A program made the position numbers and the translations under genes. A DNA stretch of 26,902 nucleotides, from contig JANBPK010001588.1 in assembly GCA_027579435.1 (NCBI GenBank), positions 1-26,902 on the forward strand, read 5' to 3'. Below the pieces are notes generated by a model. The model did no database searches. It was not told where the DNA came from and saw nothing but the letters and a program-made list of their open reading frames with translations. Positions 10,440 to 20,563 of the stretch are shown here, in pieces; position 1 is the first letter of the stretch, and each line of letters starts with the position of its first letter. The stretch is from Candolleomyces eurysporus (taxonomy: Eukaryota > Basidiomycota > Agaricomycetes > Agaricales > Psathyrellaceae).

Positions 10440-11190
10440 AGGAGGATTCGAGGCCTTTGATGAAGTACGAACAACGCTATGTTCTCATGTCATTCTTGTT
10501 GATAATGTGCTAACGATGAGAGCAACGCAAATTTTCTCCTTTTACCCTTTTCTGAGCCTTCCACATGAAGCCAAGTCTAGGCCCCATCATTGTTCAGCAC
10601 TATCTCTTACGAAGTTTAGATCTCTGAATATGTATATGAATGATTTACGGCTAACAAGGTATCGATAGAGCAGATCGCTCCGCGCAGCTCTTCGTGGAGC
10701 AGTGGCGCACGCAACCAAACTGAATGTGGTAACTGTGACCGTTCTGGGCACTTGTTGGGGATTGAATAGAGAATCGAGTGGGATAAAGTTCGAACCACTG
10801 CTTATAACTATAACTGTACATCTCCTCCTCGTCCACCATGGCCATAGGCATTTGCCGACACATCGCAAAAGCAGTCACGGAGCAGCTCGCCACGATGTCT
10901 ATCTACTCCCCCTTTATCGGTTACGGAATGTGTCGTCTGCTCGATGCATTCCGATTGAGGCATTGTGGTGAGGGAGTGGCGGTTGGAACCGAATAACCCA
11001 GTCCTCGGGTACGCCCAGTTTGGGGGAGAGAATATGTTTTATATTGTTCTACAGCGCGGAGCAATCTGGTTCATCGATATTCCGTTAGCCGTATATATGT
11101 GATGACCCGACCCATAACAAAATGCAGAAATTACGGCGGTGCATTTAGAAGCCTAATAGCAGGTCAAGCAAGGTACAGTAGCGAGGCTAG
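10440..11190. other. Intergenic stretch upstream of the RFC gene
   Basis: About 750 bp without a supported gene. Open frames at 10587-10893 (minus) and 10702-10971 (plus) overlap each other, lack domain motifs, and sit between the RFC promoter and the 3' end of the decayed neighbour gene. I see no RNA gene or transposon hallmark. Confidence 0.4.
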
Positions 11191-11194
11191 ATTG

Positions 11195-12280
11195 CCCATG
11201 AAAATATATCGGTTCAATAGTGACCATTGGAGGTCTGTCAAAACCTTGAATGGGTCATCCTGCGGCGGAATCCAAAGGCAGGTCCGTGAGTCGTATATTC
11301 CCGACAGTACTCTTCTCGCCTTGCCCTTGTTCCTTCAAGCTGCTCAGCAAGCAAGGTCAAGTATTAAAGATGGACATGAACCACCGTATCTCGTACCGAG
11401 TAGTCATGAAGGTGTTCGTTCAGAGGACCTCCAACTGGTAGCAGCACCAGCAGCAATTTTCGTCAGTCCCAATTGGAGCGGGCTAGACAATAGAGAAGAG
11501 TCGATAGGAAATTTTGAGTAGTGAAGCACCGGCTAACCAGCTCCTTCCCTCTCAAAATTTTCTGCCGTGAGCACAGCCTGAACGTGTCAGATGCTCCTGT
11601 CCTTCTCAATCATGGCCAATGAGGCCTCTTCATCCTTGCGCTCGGTGTCCGGCATCTTCGTGGTTATCTCCTTCTTTACTTCACTCATCATCTGTCTTAC
11701 TCTTCATCCAACTCTGACAGCTTTCGTCGGCTCCCAGTCGAGATGCCACCGACCTCCTCGACTACCTTCTCATCAATCATTCGAATCCTCGCGCCCGGTT
11801 CCATCTTTGAAGACAGGGAGGGTGTGGAGCTTCGACAAGCTGCATCTGAATGTTGGAATGTGACCGTTGTCAAATCGAGCTTCGAACAGTCAAAGTAGAC
11901 TCCGCCGAAGCAGCTAGCAAGTTTCTGTAGCTCACCACGGGTCGGTATGGAGGTAGAAAGCGGTCCAACCAGGTATCGGCTAGGTCTTTATTGCTGGTGA
12001 AATTGTGGAGCGACATGAAGCCGATTTAAACTCACCATCGGGATGCAGCCGATTCCAGGGTAGAATTTATTCGAACTTCCTGTACCTCTAAAATTCGAAT
12101 TCGCCTGGAACTCGACTGGGCACTCGGGCTCCTTTAAGCCTTTGGAACGTTCCATGTACTGCCGGTCCACAAGAGGTTCTGATCTCCACAGTTGCCGACT
12201 CGCTCTGAGACGTTTCGAAAGCTTGGGAAATTCCCCGGAGAGATCTAACGCATGAAATTTCGGGTGCGTCAAAACAAAGT
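11195..12280 (-). pseudogene. Decayed unidentified gene, copy 2
   Basis: This interval is a diverged copy of 6525-8020 in the same orientation. Corresponding blocks include the IYRF-coding complement near 11205 (6540 in copy 1), the 'gatgcagcttgtcgaag' region near 11830-11850 (7140-7155), the 'caccatcgggatg' region near 12035 (7345), the VEFQ-coding segment near 12100 (7430) and the 'ctcgctctgagacgtt' region near 12200 (7945). Copy 2 lacks about 400 bp present in copy 1 (roughly 7490-7910) and has stops where copy 1 reads through, for example in the ILPWNRLHPDGE region. It abuts the 3' end of GMC-A with under 50 bp between. The family is not recognised. Confidence 0.45.
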
Positions 12281-12307
12281 GTATCCATGATATTCACAGT
12301 CGGTGAT

Positions 12308-15100
12308 TTATAGATTCAGTCCCAAGTCTTCTGCAATCAGGACAGCCGCTTTCGCTCCAATCGCTAAAGCCGTGTTATAGGTGTTAGCCCCGACGTTCTC
12401 CGGGCAAATACTCATATCTGGAATACAACTGAGCTGAGGCATAGTGGTAGGACCATCACCCAACGTACCTGCCACTTTGAGTTGCTTGGTGCCGTATACG
12501 TTGAGCCGACTATCAACGACCCCGCCTTTGTCTCTAGGTTTCATGGCGCAAGTTCCCATCTTCCCAGTTGTGGTTGACGTCATTTAGAAAGAACCGAATA
12601 TAAGGGATGGTAAAACAGAGCGTACCGAATGCCATGCGGTCGACACTATACCCAGGGAACCAGTTAATGATTAGCGAAGCCCATCGTGAAAGAGAGAAAG
12701 AGACCGTACCCCGATTCCGATGAAACTCGTCTATAGCCGCGTCATCCTCCGCAGTGTACACTAGTTTCGGGGCATCGATACCAACGGGAGTGTTTACGGC
12801 CTTACTAGCTGCATCGCTTCCAACAGGAAAAGTCGGGTGCCATTCAGGGAGCTCACCGCGGTACAACGGCATCCTTCTGGCTATTTCCCTCAGATGCTTG
12901 TAGAGCCACCGGAACTCGGCAACGTCCGCCTCTCTGGAGAAACACATTAGTCTTTCATTCGAGGTCAATCAGCCCGGGAGAGGGATGGCTCACTCTTCAA
13001 GATAGCCATGACGGAAGTTGAGTGGTGCATATGGGTCAAGGGCGTCAGTTATATGAACGCTTCCGGTAGAGGCAGGATATGCCTATAAGAAGGGAGGGAT
13101 GCATGATTAATGCACACGCCTTAAGAAAGGTCAGGAAAGGGCCGCCCACCAAAGCATACAGTAATCCGAAATATTTCTCCGTAGCGTCGGGGACCGTGGG
13201 TCGAGGAACAATCGACCGCAGCAATCTGAGTAAATCATTCCAAATCTCGGTCCAATACGGAAAATTGAATGACCACCTACCCAGCCAGTGTTCCGGCAAA
13301 CATCACAGGTTTCTCAGGGGACGACTCGAAGAATTCCTTCCATCGTTTCTCGAAGGCCGGACCCATCGTCTGTACTTCCTTCGGCGAAGGCCTCAGCTTG
13401 CAGCCTGCGTCTATGCCGCTTGGTACAAAAGCCCTTCTGTCGATCATCACAATCCGGGAGATGAGGTATAAACATACTTGTGTGCCATCCATCCCTTTCC
13501 TGACTCTTTCCATTCCTGAACATCACCTGTTGAGATGAGGTGAGATATAAAGCCAGTTCAGAACCCCATACCAACTAACTTAGAAGTGCCTCTTCTGAGG
13601 CCGCGTGAAAAATGTGGGACATCGTTTCAGCCTCAGGGCTAGCCGCAAAATGGGTTAGGACTACGTCGTGATCTAGAATGAATCGGAGTGAGCTTCTTTC
13701 AAAATGGATCGAGCTTATGGATCCCTTGAACTGACCCTTGTATTTCTCACCCACACCTGGCAGATTAACCAACTGGATAAGGCCATTCTTGCGGAGGATG
13801 TCCTCTCCCCCTATTCCAGACCGCTCGAGGATCGCTGGGGAGCCGAAGGTGCCAGAAGACAAGACTACTAATTTAGACGCGTAAACTTGGCCTGGGGACT
13901 GAGCGTTCGCAGTCACGTATTCTACTCCCACAGCCCGCGTATCCCTGCATGAGAAGGAGTATTAGAAATTTAAGCCGGTTCAAAGGGGAAGGATATGTAA
14001 TGCTATCACTCACTCGAATAGAACGCGTACCGCACGACTTTCGGCCAAAATGGTGAGGTTCTTGCTCTCTGGCTGGTTATAAACAAAGTAATGGGCCGTA
14101 TCCGACCTTCGACCTGTCTTATCGTCGACGTATCTGAATAGAAATCAATTCATGTTCGCGACGTCGAGTCGTCGATGAGGAGAATAAATCGCTCACTTCG
14201 CCCAAACCTGTCCCGCGGAACTTAGCAACAATTTTGGCTTCCAGTTAAAGCACGTACCCCGTATCCATTTCCAGTCTGGAAATTGTTCCAATCCTCAGTT
14301 ACGGGTCTTTCCTTGTCGTAACTCCCAGCAACATCGAGAAACTGTTCCCCGACGTTGACGTTGTTGTCAGGAAAGGATATCTTCAGAGCGCCTTCCTTTC
14401 CATGAGTGGAGTTGGAAGTGGGGAGAGTGTATGTCTCGATCTGCGAAGGAAAGTGTCCTCTGGTGTCAGTCCAGATGATATTGGTTTAAATTATTCCATT
14501 CACCTCCTTCAACAAAGGGATCAACTCCTTCGAGCCCCAACCGGGGTTCTCATGGACGACTTCCCATGTGTCATAATCCGACGCAGAGGCTCGTGTGTAT
14601 ACCATGACTAGAGCACANTCAATTTNTTGAGCCTTAAGTCGACTCGTAGAATAGGTANGGCCAGAGACACTTACAGTTCACGCTTGACCCACCACCGAGA
14701 ACTCGACCTGCGGGCACGACGANTNTTCGATTGGCGACGGCTTCGCTCGGTTGAGCGACATGCAATGTAAAGCTCTTGCTCAACTTGTTCGGGNTGAGCA
14801 AGTTGGCGACATAGCGTGCGGGNTGNACATGCGTATCGACGTTCAGAGAGTGTGGACCAGCTTCGAGGATCTGAGAAACAGGAGGGAGNNNNNNNNNNNN
14901 NNNNNNNNNNNNNNNNNNNNNNNNNNNNNNNNNNNNNNNNNNNNNNNNNNNNNNNNNNNNNNNNNNNNNNNNNNNNNNNNNNNNNNNNNNNNNNNNNNNN
15001 NNNNNNNNNNNNNNNNNNNNNNNNNNNNNNNNNNNNNNNNNNNNNNNNNNNNNNNNNNNNNNNNNNNNNNNNNNNNNNNNNNNNNNNNNNNNNNNNNNNN
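12308..15100 (-). CDS. GMC oxidoreductase, alcohol (methanol) oxidase family, copy A; 5' end in assembly gap
   Basis: FAD-dependent oxidase of the GMC fold; this branch oxidises methanol or other short primary alcohols to aldehydes with release of H2O2. Exons 3-17 are readable from about 14869 down to the TAA at 12308-12310, and I found no frame break. Exons 1 and 2 (start codon and the FAD-binding GxGxxG loop) lie in the N run. The start at about 15100 is inferred from copy B, where a shared upstream 'gcgagggagtaaagaatgag' lies 16 bp before the ATG. Visible signatures are RVLGGGSSVN followed by MVYTRASASDYD across an intron (GMC signature 1), GTFGSPAILERSGIG (signature 2), the catalytic histidine in STAWHS then MGTCAMKPRDKGG, and the active-site asparagine in ENVGANTYNTA. 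An 11-nt exon lies at 14207-14197. The nearest relative is copy B. Confidence 0.9.
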
Positions 15101-15108
15101 NNNNNNNN
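14889..15108. other. Assembly gap (run of N)
   Basis: An uninterrupted block of N covers the expected first two exons of GMC-A. Isolated N bases flank it on both sides, as expected where near-identical duplicated sequence was hard to assemble. The gap length may not be the true length. Confidence 0.95.
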
Positions 15109-15116
15109 TNNNNTNG

Positions 15117-15640
15117 GCGAGGGAGTAAAGAATGAGCCCCCAAGACCGGGGCGNATTTAAAGCNAATCCAAGACCGAGGCTATTGGATCTATCGGTNTAG
15201 CTTTGCAATCTTTGCAATAATGGAGAAATCGTNAGGACATCTAGATCTGGGGCCTCACATTCCCCAAATCTTNGGAAATGGCGCTTGGCTGATTCAGCGA
15301 CCTGCCGCTGGTAACGTATTCCCGGGTCTTAGAAGACTATCAATTCACACCAGTCAGNGTCAAAGGTCGACTAAAAGATCCTCGAGGGGCTGCAGTGAAA
15401 CCGATGGGGGTTGGGCGGCTTTCAGGGTCCCTAGACAAGTGAAAACTCTCCTCCCAAACTTCCCAAGGTGATTGACCTCATGAAATGGGTAACGCAAGGG
15501 GACTGCTGGTGGTAATGGCTGGGGTTGCGGGCATCACAATGACTTCATTCTCTCAAGCGATCATCTTCTTTTCCCATTCATTAGCTTGGTGCCGTGCCTA
15601 TCTGGGCTAGGATTAGCTTCCCTCGTTCTCGATTGAAGAT
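15117..15640 (-). repeat. Duplicated promoter and upstream region of GMC-A (matches 18871-19255)
   Basis: This segment aligns with the upstream region of GMC-B: the 'gagggagtaaagaatgag' just before the start, the 'atttaaagc' TATA-like element about 50 bp from the start codon, and further blocks such as 'gatctggg..ctcac.ttccccaaa', 'tatcaattca' and 'ggggctgca' in the same order. Copy A carries extra sequence relative to B, so the two have drifted by indels. It likely holds the promoter of GMC-A. Confidence 0.75.
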
Positions 15641-15779
15641 GACTTCATTGTTATCAGTTGCTTTCTAAGTGATTTGGCTTGCAGACCTGGCTTATCACTA
15701 ATGAGCGTAACCTCGATGCAGCACTGAGTAAGTTCGATGAAAGATAAAGTTNGAACTAGATTACAAGGTAATGGACTAC

Positions 15780-16032
15780 ATGAAGTCACTGGGATTGTTC
15801 CTAAGGTCATCCAAACNCTCGTCATGCATATTCGTATCGTGCCTAGGGAAACAAAGCATCAACAATGACTGACAGAATTTGGACACACCCTTTGCCTGAC
15901 GCCTTTGACCCGCCGAGGATAGGCTGAGCAAAATCGCGAGCAAGCTGTTCAACGAAAGATGCATAGAGAGGCTTGCCCTGGTGTCGTTTGATGATGCACT
16001 CGAAGATCTGTGATGAAAGCTTCTGGAAGTCA
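15780..16032 (-). pseudogene. eIF3j 3'-end fragment left by tandem duplication
   Basis: This piece matches the 3' part of the intact eIF3j gene at 19348-19735: the terminal exon (DEX LDD..NPSDFM, stop at 15776-15778), the final intron, and the exon end coding LYASFVEQLARDFAQPILGG. It breaks off at 'cttctggaagtc' (16020-16031), where GMC-B downstream sequence begins. Relative to the parent it lacks 114 bp (38 codons) coding the lysine-rich part; the ends of the missing piece are marked in the parent by direct repeats AGGCT at 19506-19510 and 19620-19624. With no start codon or N-terminal half it is non-functional. Confidence 0.9.
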
Positions 16033-16076
16033 ATTTCGCAAAACAAAGTGTATCCATGGCATTCACAGTCGATGAT

Positions 16077-18855
16077 TTATAGATTCAGCCCCAAGTCTTC
16101 TGCAATCAAGACGGCCGCTTTCCCCCCCGATCGCTAAAGCCGTATTATAGGTATTAGCCCCAACGTTCTCCGGGCAAATACTCATATCTGGAATATAACC
16201 ATGTACTCAGGCATAGTGGTAAGATCATCACTCAACGTACCTGCCACTTTGAGTTGCTTGGTGCCGTATACGTTGAGCCGACTATCAACAACACCGTCTT
16301 TATCTCTGGGTTTCATGGCGCAGGTTCCCATCTTCCCAGTTGTGGCAGACGCCATTTAGAAAGGACCGAATATTAGGCATTAAGCAGAACGCACCGAATG
16401 CCATGCGGTCGACACTAGTGTAGCCAGAGAACAGGTTNATAATTAGCGAANCCCATCGTGAAAGAGAGAAAGAGACTGTACCCCTATTCCGATGGAACTC
16501 GTCTATAGCCGCATCATCCTCCGCAGTGTACACCAGTTTCGGTGCATCGATACCAACAGGAGTGTTAACGGCCTTAGTCGCTGCATCGCTTCCAACAGGA
16601 AAAGTCGGGTGCCATTCAGGGAGCTCACCGCGGTACATNGGCATCCTTCTGGCTATTTCCCTCAGATGCTTGTNGAGCCACCGAAACTCGGCAACGTCCG
16701 CCTCTCTGAAGAAACACATAAGTCTTTCTTTGGAATTCAATCAGTCCGGGAGAGACGACTCACTCTTCGAGATAGCCATGACGGAAATTGAGTGGGGTAT
16801 ATGGGTCAAGGGCGTCATTTATATGAACGCTTCCAGTGGAAGCAGGATATGCCTATGAGGAGGGAGGGATGCATTCAATTAGTGCACACGCCTTTCGAAA
16901 GGGTCACGTACCAAAACATACTGTAATCCGATATATTTCTCCGTAGCGTCGGGGAGCGTGGGTCGAGGAACAATCGACCGCAGCAATCTGAACAAATTAA
17001 TTCCAAATCTCGGTCCAATAGGGAAAATCTAATATAACCTACCCAGCCAGCGTTCCAGCAAACACNACAGGCTTGTCCGGCGAGGACTCGAAGAAGTCCT
17101 TCCATCGTTTCTCGAAGGCTGGACCCATCGTCTGGACATCCTCCGGCGAAGGTCTCAGCTTGCAGCCTGCGTCTATGCCGCTTGGGATGAAAGCCCATCA
17201 GTCGATCATCACGATCCAGGAAATGAAGTAAGAACATACTTGTGTGCTATCCATCCCTTTCCTGACTCTTTCCATTGCTGAACATCACCTGTTGAAATGA
17301 GGTGAAATTAAAATCCGTCTTAGAGCCCCATACTAACTTTGAAGTGCTTCTTCAGAGGTTGCATGAAAGATGTGGGACATCGTTTCAGCCTCAGNGCTAG
17401 CCGNAAAATGGGTTTGGACNACGACGTGATCTAGATTGAATCCGAGTGAGCTTCTTTTGACCTGGATTGAGCGTATAGNTTCCCTGGACTGACCCTTGTA
17501 TTGTTCACCGACACCTGGAAGGTCGATCAATTGGACAACGCCATTCNTGCTGAGCANGTCCCTTCCCCCTATTCCAGACCGTTCNAGGATCGCGGGAGAA
17601 CCGAAGGCACCGGAAGACAAGACTACCAGTTTAGATGCGTAAACTTGGCTTGGGGACTGNGCGTTCGCAGTCACATATTCTACTCCCACAGCCCGTGTAT
17701 CCCTGCATGAGAAGTAGGCTTAGAAATTCAAGCCNNTTTAAAGGAGAAAGATAACGCTTTGACTCACTCGAACAGAACGCGTACCGCACGACTTTCGGCC
17801 AAAACGGTGAGATTCTTGTTCTCTAGCTGGCTGTAAACAAAATAGTGGGCTGCATCCGACCTTCGGCCTGTCTTATCGTCGATGTATCTGAGTAGAGATT
17901 AGGTCATGTTCGCGACGTCGAGTATTCAATGAGGAAAATAAATCGCGCTCACTTCGCCCAAATCTATCCCCGCGGAGCTCAGTAACAATTTTGGCTTGTA
18001 GCTAGAGGACGTACCCCGTATCCATTTGCAGTCTCAAAATCGTTCCAATCCTTAGTTACGGGTCTCCCCTTATCATAACTTCCAGCAACATCGAGGAACT
18101 GTTGCCCGACGTTGATGTTGTTGTCAAGGAAGGATATCCTGAGAGGGCCCTCCTTTCCATGAGTGGAATTGGAAGTGGGGAGAGTATATGTTTCGATCTG
18201 TCAAGTAGAATGGGGATCCTCTGGTATCAGTCCAGACGATATTGGCTGAATCATTTAATTCACCTTCTTCAGCAAAGGGATCAACTCTTTCGAGCCCCAA
18301 CCGGGGTTCTCGTGAACGACTTCCCATGTGTCATAATCCGACGCAGAGGCTCGTGTGTACACCATAACTAGAGCACATTCAAGATGTTGAGCCTTGAGTC
18401 GACTCACAGAATAGGTATAGGCGGAGAGACTTGCAATTCACACTCGACCCGCCACCAAGAACTCGACTTGCAGACACGATAACCTTTCGATTGGCTACAG
18501 CCTCGCTCGGTTGAGCGACATGCAATGTAAAGCTCTTGCTCAACTTGTTCGGGTTGAGAAAGTTGGCGACATAGCGTGCGGGCTGGACATGGGTATCGAC
18601 GTTCAGAGTGTGAGGCCCAGCTTCGAGGATCTGAGAAACAGGAGGTACCGAGACCAAATTCAGTCAATATTTTGTTGTGCACATATTCCAGTGCCGCTCA
18701 CCAAGATCTTGAGATTGGGATTAGCAGCAGCAAGTCGACCAGCGACCACACAGCCCGCTGCACCACCTGAGGAATCGGAAGTTAGATAAATAGAATGCCC
18801 GAGTTCGGCACTTACCACCGACAAAGATGATGTCGAACTCCGTACGTTCGCTCAT
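16077..18855 (-). CDS. GMC oxidoreductase, alcohol (methanol) oxidase family, copy B, with a C-terminal frameshift
   Basis: Same 17-exon gene as copies A and C. The start at 18855 gives MSERTEFDIIFVGG, joined across an intron to GAAGCVVAGRLAAANP, the FAD-binding loop. There is no signal peptide, as expected for the intracellular alcohol oxidases. GMC signature 1 (RVLGGGSSVN then MVYTRASASDYD), signature 2 (GAFGSPAI.ERSGIG), the WHS MGTCAMKP histidine and the ENVGANTYNTA asparagine are all present. An 11-nt exon lies at 17963-17953. The intron after exon 3 has a GC donor (GCAAGT at 18434-18429) where copy A has GT. In the last exon a run of seven C (16122-16128) adds one base relative to copy A and shifts the frame after ALAIG, so about the last 20 residues are altered and translation ends at 16063. 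This could be a sequencing error in a homopolymer. Several N are present. Confidence 0.9.
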
Positions 18856-18870
18856 TGGGGGTTCGAGCTG

Positions 18871-19347
18871 GCGAGGGAGTAAAGAATGAGTCCCTCGACC
18901 GGCCGCATTTAAAGCCAATTCAAGTTGGATTTATCAGTTTAGCTTTGCAAAAGTCAAGAAACCGTTGGCACGTCCAGATCTGGGAGCTCACTCCCCAAAC
19001 CTTTGGAGATAGCGCCTGTACCTGTCGCTGATGACGTAGTATTCCCATGTCTTGGAAGCCTATCAATTCAATGTCCTTGGGGGGCTGCAAGTAGTCTACC
19101 TCAAGAAGTGGGGAAGGTAACGTCGGAGCCGCTGGTGTCGGTGGCTGGAGTATCACAATGTCTTCCATTCTATCCAATGATCATCTTCTTTCTCCCATTA
19201 TTCATAAGTTGGTGCTCATCTGGGCTTGTCCTAGCTTCCCTAGTTCTCTATTGAAGGCGGCTGCATTGCTATCAATCAGCACCCTCAACGCAGCATTGGG
19301 TAAGTTCAATAAAAGATAAAGTTAGAAGTAGATTAGAAGGTAATGGA
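18871..19347. other. Intergenic region between GMC-B start and eIF3j 3' end
   Basis: About 480 bp that holds the GMC-B promoter and the 3' flank of eIF3j. It is the parental or sister copy of 15117-15775. Open frames at 18920-19254 overlap on both strands and show no domain; I regard them as chance. Confidence 0.5.
18904..18912 (-). promoter_or_regulatory. TATA-like element of GMC-B
   Basis: The sequence 'catttaaag' contains TTTAAA about 50 bp upstream of the ATG. A matching 'atttaaagc' lies about 50 bp before the inferred start of GMC-A (near 15155), and a 'ctttaaaat' lies about 65 bp before GMC-C (near 22463). The conserved position in three paralogues supports a core promoter role. Confidence 0.5.
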
Positions 19348-20377
19348 CTACATGAAGTCATTGGGATCATTCCCAAAGTCATCCAGAGCCTCGTCATACA
19401 TATTCGTATCGTGCCTGGGGAGACGAGGTATCAGCTCTATATTTCATAATGACTGACAGGATTTGGACACACCCTTTGCCCGACACCNTTTGACCCGCCG
19501 AGGATAGGCTTCGCTGCCTTTTTCTTCTTCCCGCTCGCCTTGTCCTTCTGTTCTTTCTGCTTCTCATTTGCCAAGGTCGTGAGGCTGCTTGCCACTTTCC
19601 GCACTTCTACATCCTTGAGAGGCTGAGCAAAATCGCGAGCAAGCTGTTCAACGAAAGATGCATAGAGGGGCTTGCTCTGGTGTCGTTTGATGATGTACTC
19701 GAAGACCTGTGACGAAAGCTTCTGGAAGTCCTCTTTGGTTCGAGGCTGGGCAGAGATGAGGGCATCGAGCTCGGCGTTTTTGGATCCTGGGACAATGAAG
19801 ATTAGATTAGATGCGGATAGACTTGGAAAGAAAAAAGAGGGAGCGCACCACCGAGGCCTGCTGCGCCGAACAGCTCTGCAGCATTGCTGAGATCTGAGTT
19901 GAGCTCACGCTCCTTGTCTTTGAGGGCCTTTGCTCGAGGGTCCAGGACGTCATCCGAATCGTATTCATCCCCGGCCTCTGCCTTCTGAGCCTTCTCCGCC
20001 TCTTTCTCTGCGAGTTTGGCCTTGAGGGTGCCCTTTTTCTTCGGTGGTGCGACGACGGGCTTCCGCTCTTCTTCTGACTCCTCCTCGCTCGATTCCTCCC
20101 ATGCTCGCTCTGATGAGAGAGAGGCAGCGGATGGAGGTGTAAGAGGTTTGGAATGCCATGAATGGACGGCTGGTCAACGCACCACTGGGGCCTCTTCCTC
20201 CTCGTCTTCACCGTCCCATTTCGATTTCGCTGGTTTCTTCACAGGGGGAGCGGCCTTTGTGGGTGCGGTGGTCTTTCCCTTCGCAACGGGCTCACTATCT
20301 GAATCTTCTAAAAGCCGCATTTCAGCCTAAAGTGCTCGAAAGACCGCGCATAGACAGCACTCACCCCAATCGGACAT
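19348..20377 (-). CDS. HCR1: Eukaryotic translation initiation factor 3 subunit J (eIF3j / Hcr1)
   Basis: eIF3j is a loosely bound eIF3 subunit that acts at the 40S decoding centre during initiation and recycling. Five exons: 20377-20365, 20307-20183, 20107-19849, 19786-19473 and 19414-19348. The protein begins MSDWEDSDSEPV, the acidic N-terminal opening typical of the family with its conserved tryptophan. The middle is charged (PPKKKGTLKAKLAEKEAEKA, a coiled-coil-like stretch), followed by LGGSKNAELDALI, the LSSQVFEYIIKRHQSKPLY block of the helical core, and the conserved final DFM. Length is about 258 aa. An N at 19488 seems to be an extra base, because dropping it restores the phase into the last exon. 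A 3' fragment of this gene lies at 15780-16032. The COQ9 gene lies head to head. Confidence 0.93.
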
Positions 20378-20563
20378 CGTCGACGACTAATGTACGGTAA
20401 GCCAAGCTGCAGGAAGTGGTCAAGAACAAAGGATAGCGTTCAGACTGAAGACAGGCCTACATTTTGTTATCAGTTCAGATACAAGAGCCGATCTTTGGAA
20501 TGATCAGACGCGTCCTCCGCTGCTCGGCAATTTCCGACTGCGGCCCACTCGACGTCGACGACG
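20378..20563. promoter_or_regulatory. Shared divergent promoter of eIF3j and COQ9
   Basis: Only 186 bp separate the eIF3j start codon (minus) from the COQ9 start codon used here (plus), so the two probably share a bidirectional promoter. The interval also holds a possible upstream COQ9 mini-exon: ATGTACG at 20390-20396 followed by GTAAGC, with an acceptor CAG ending at 20507. An ACGCGT hexamer lies at 20508-20513. Confidence 0.45.

Noticed and set aside
10640..10725. Possible small structured RNA with an inverted repeat around 'agctcttcgtggagc'
   Set aside because: A short stem is visible, but there is no tRNA cloverleaf, box elements or other RNA-gene hallmark.
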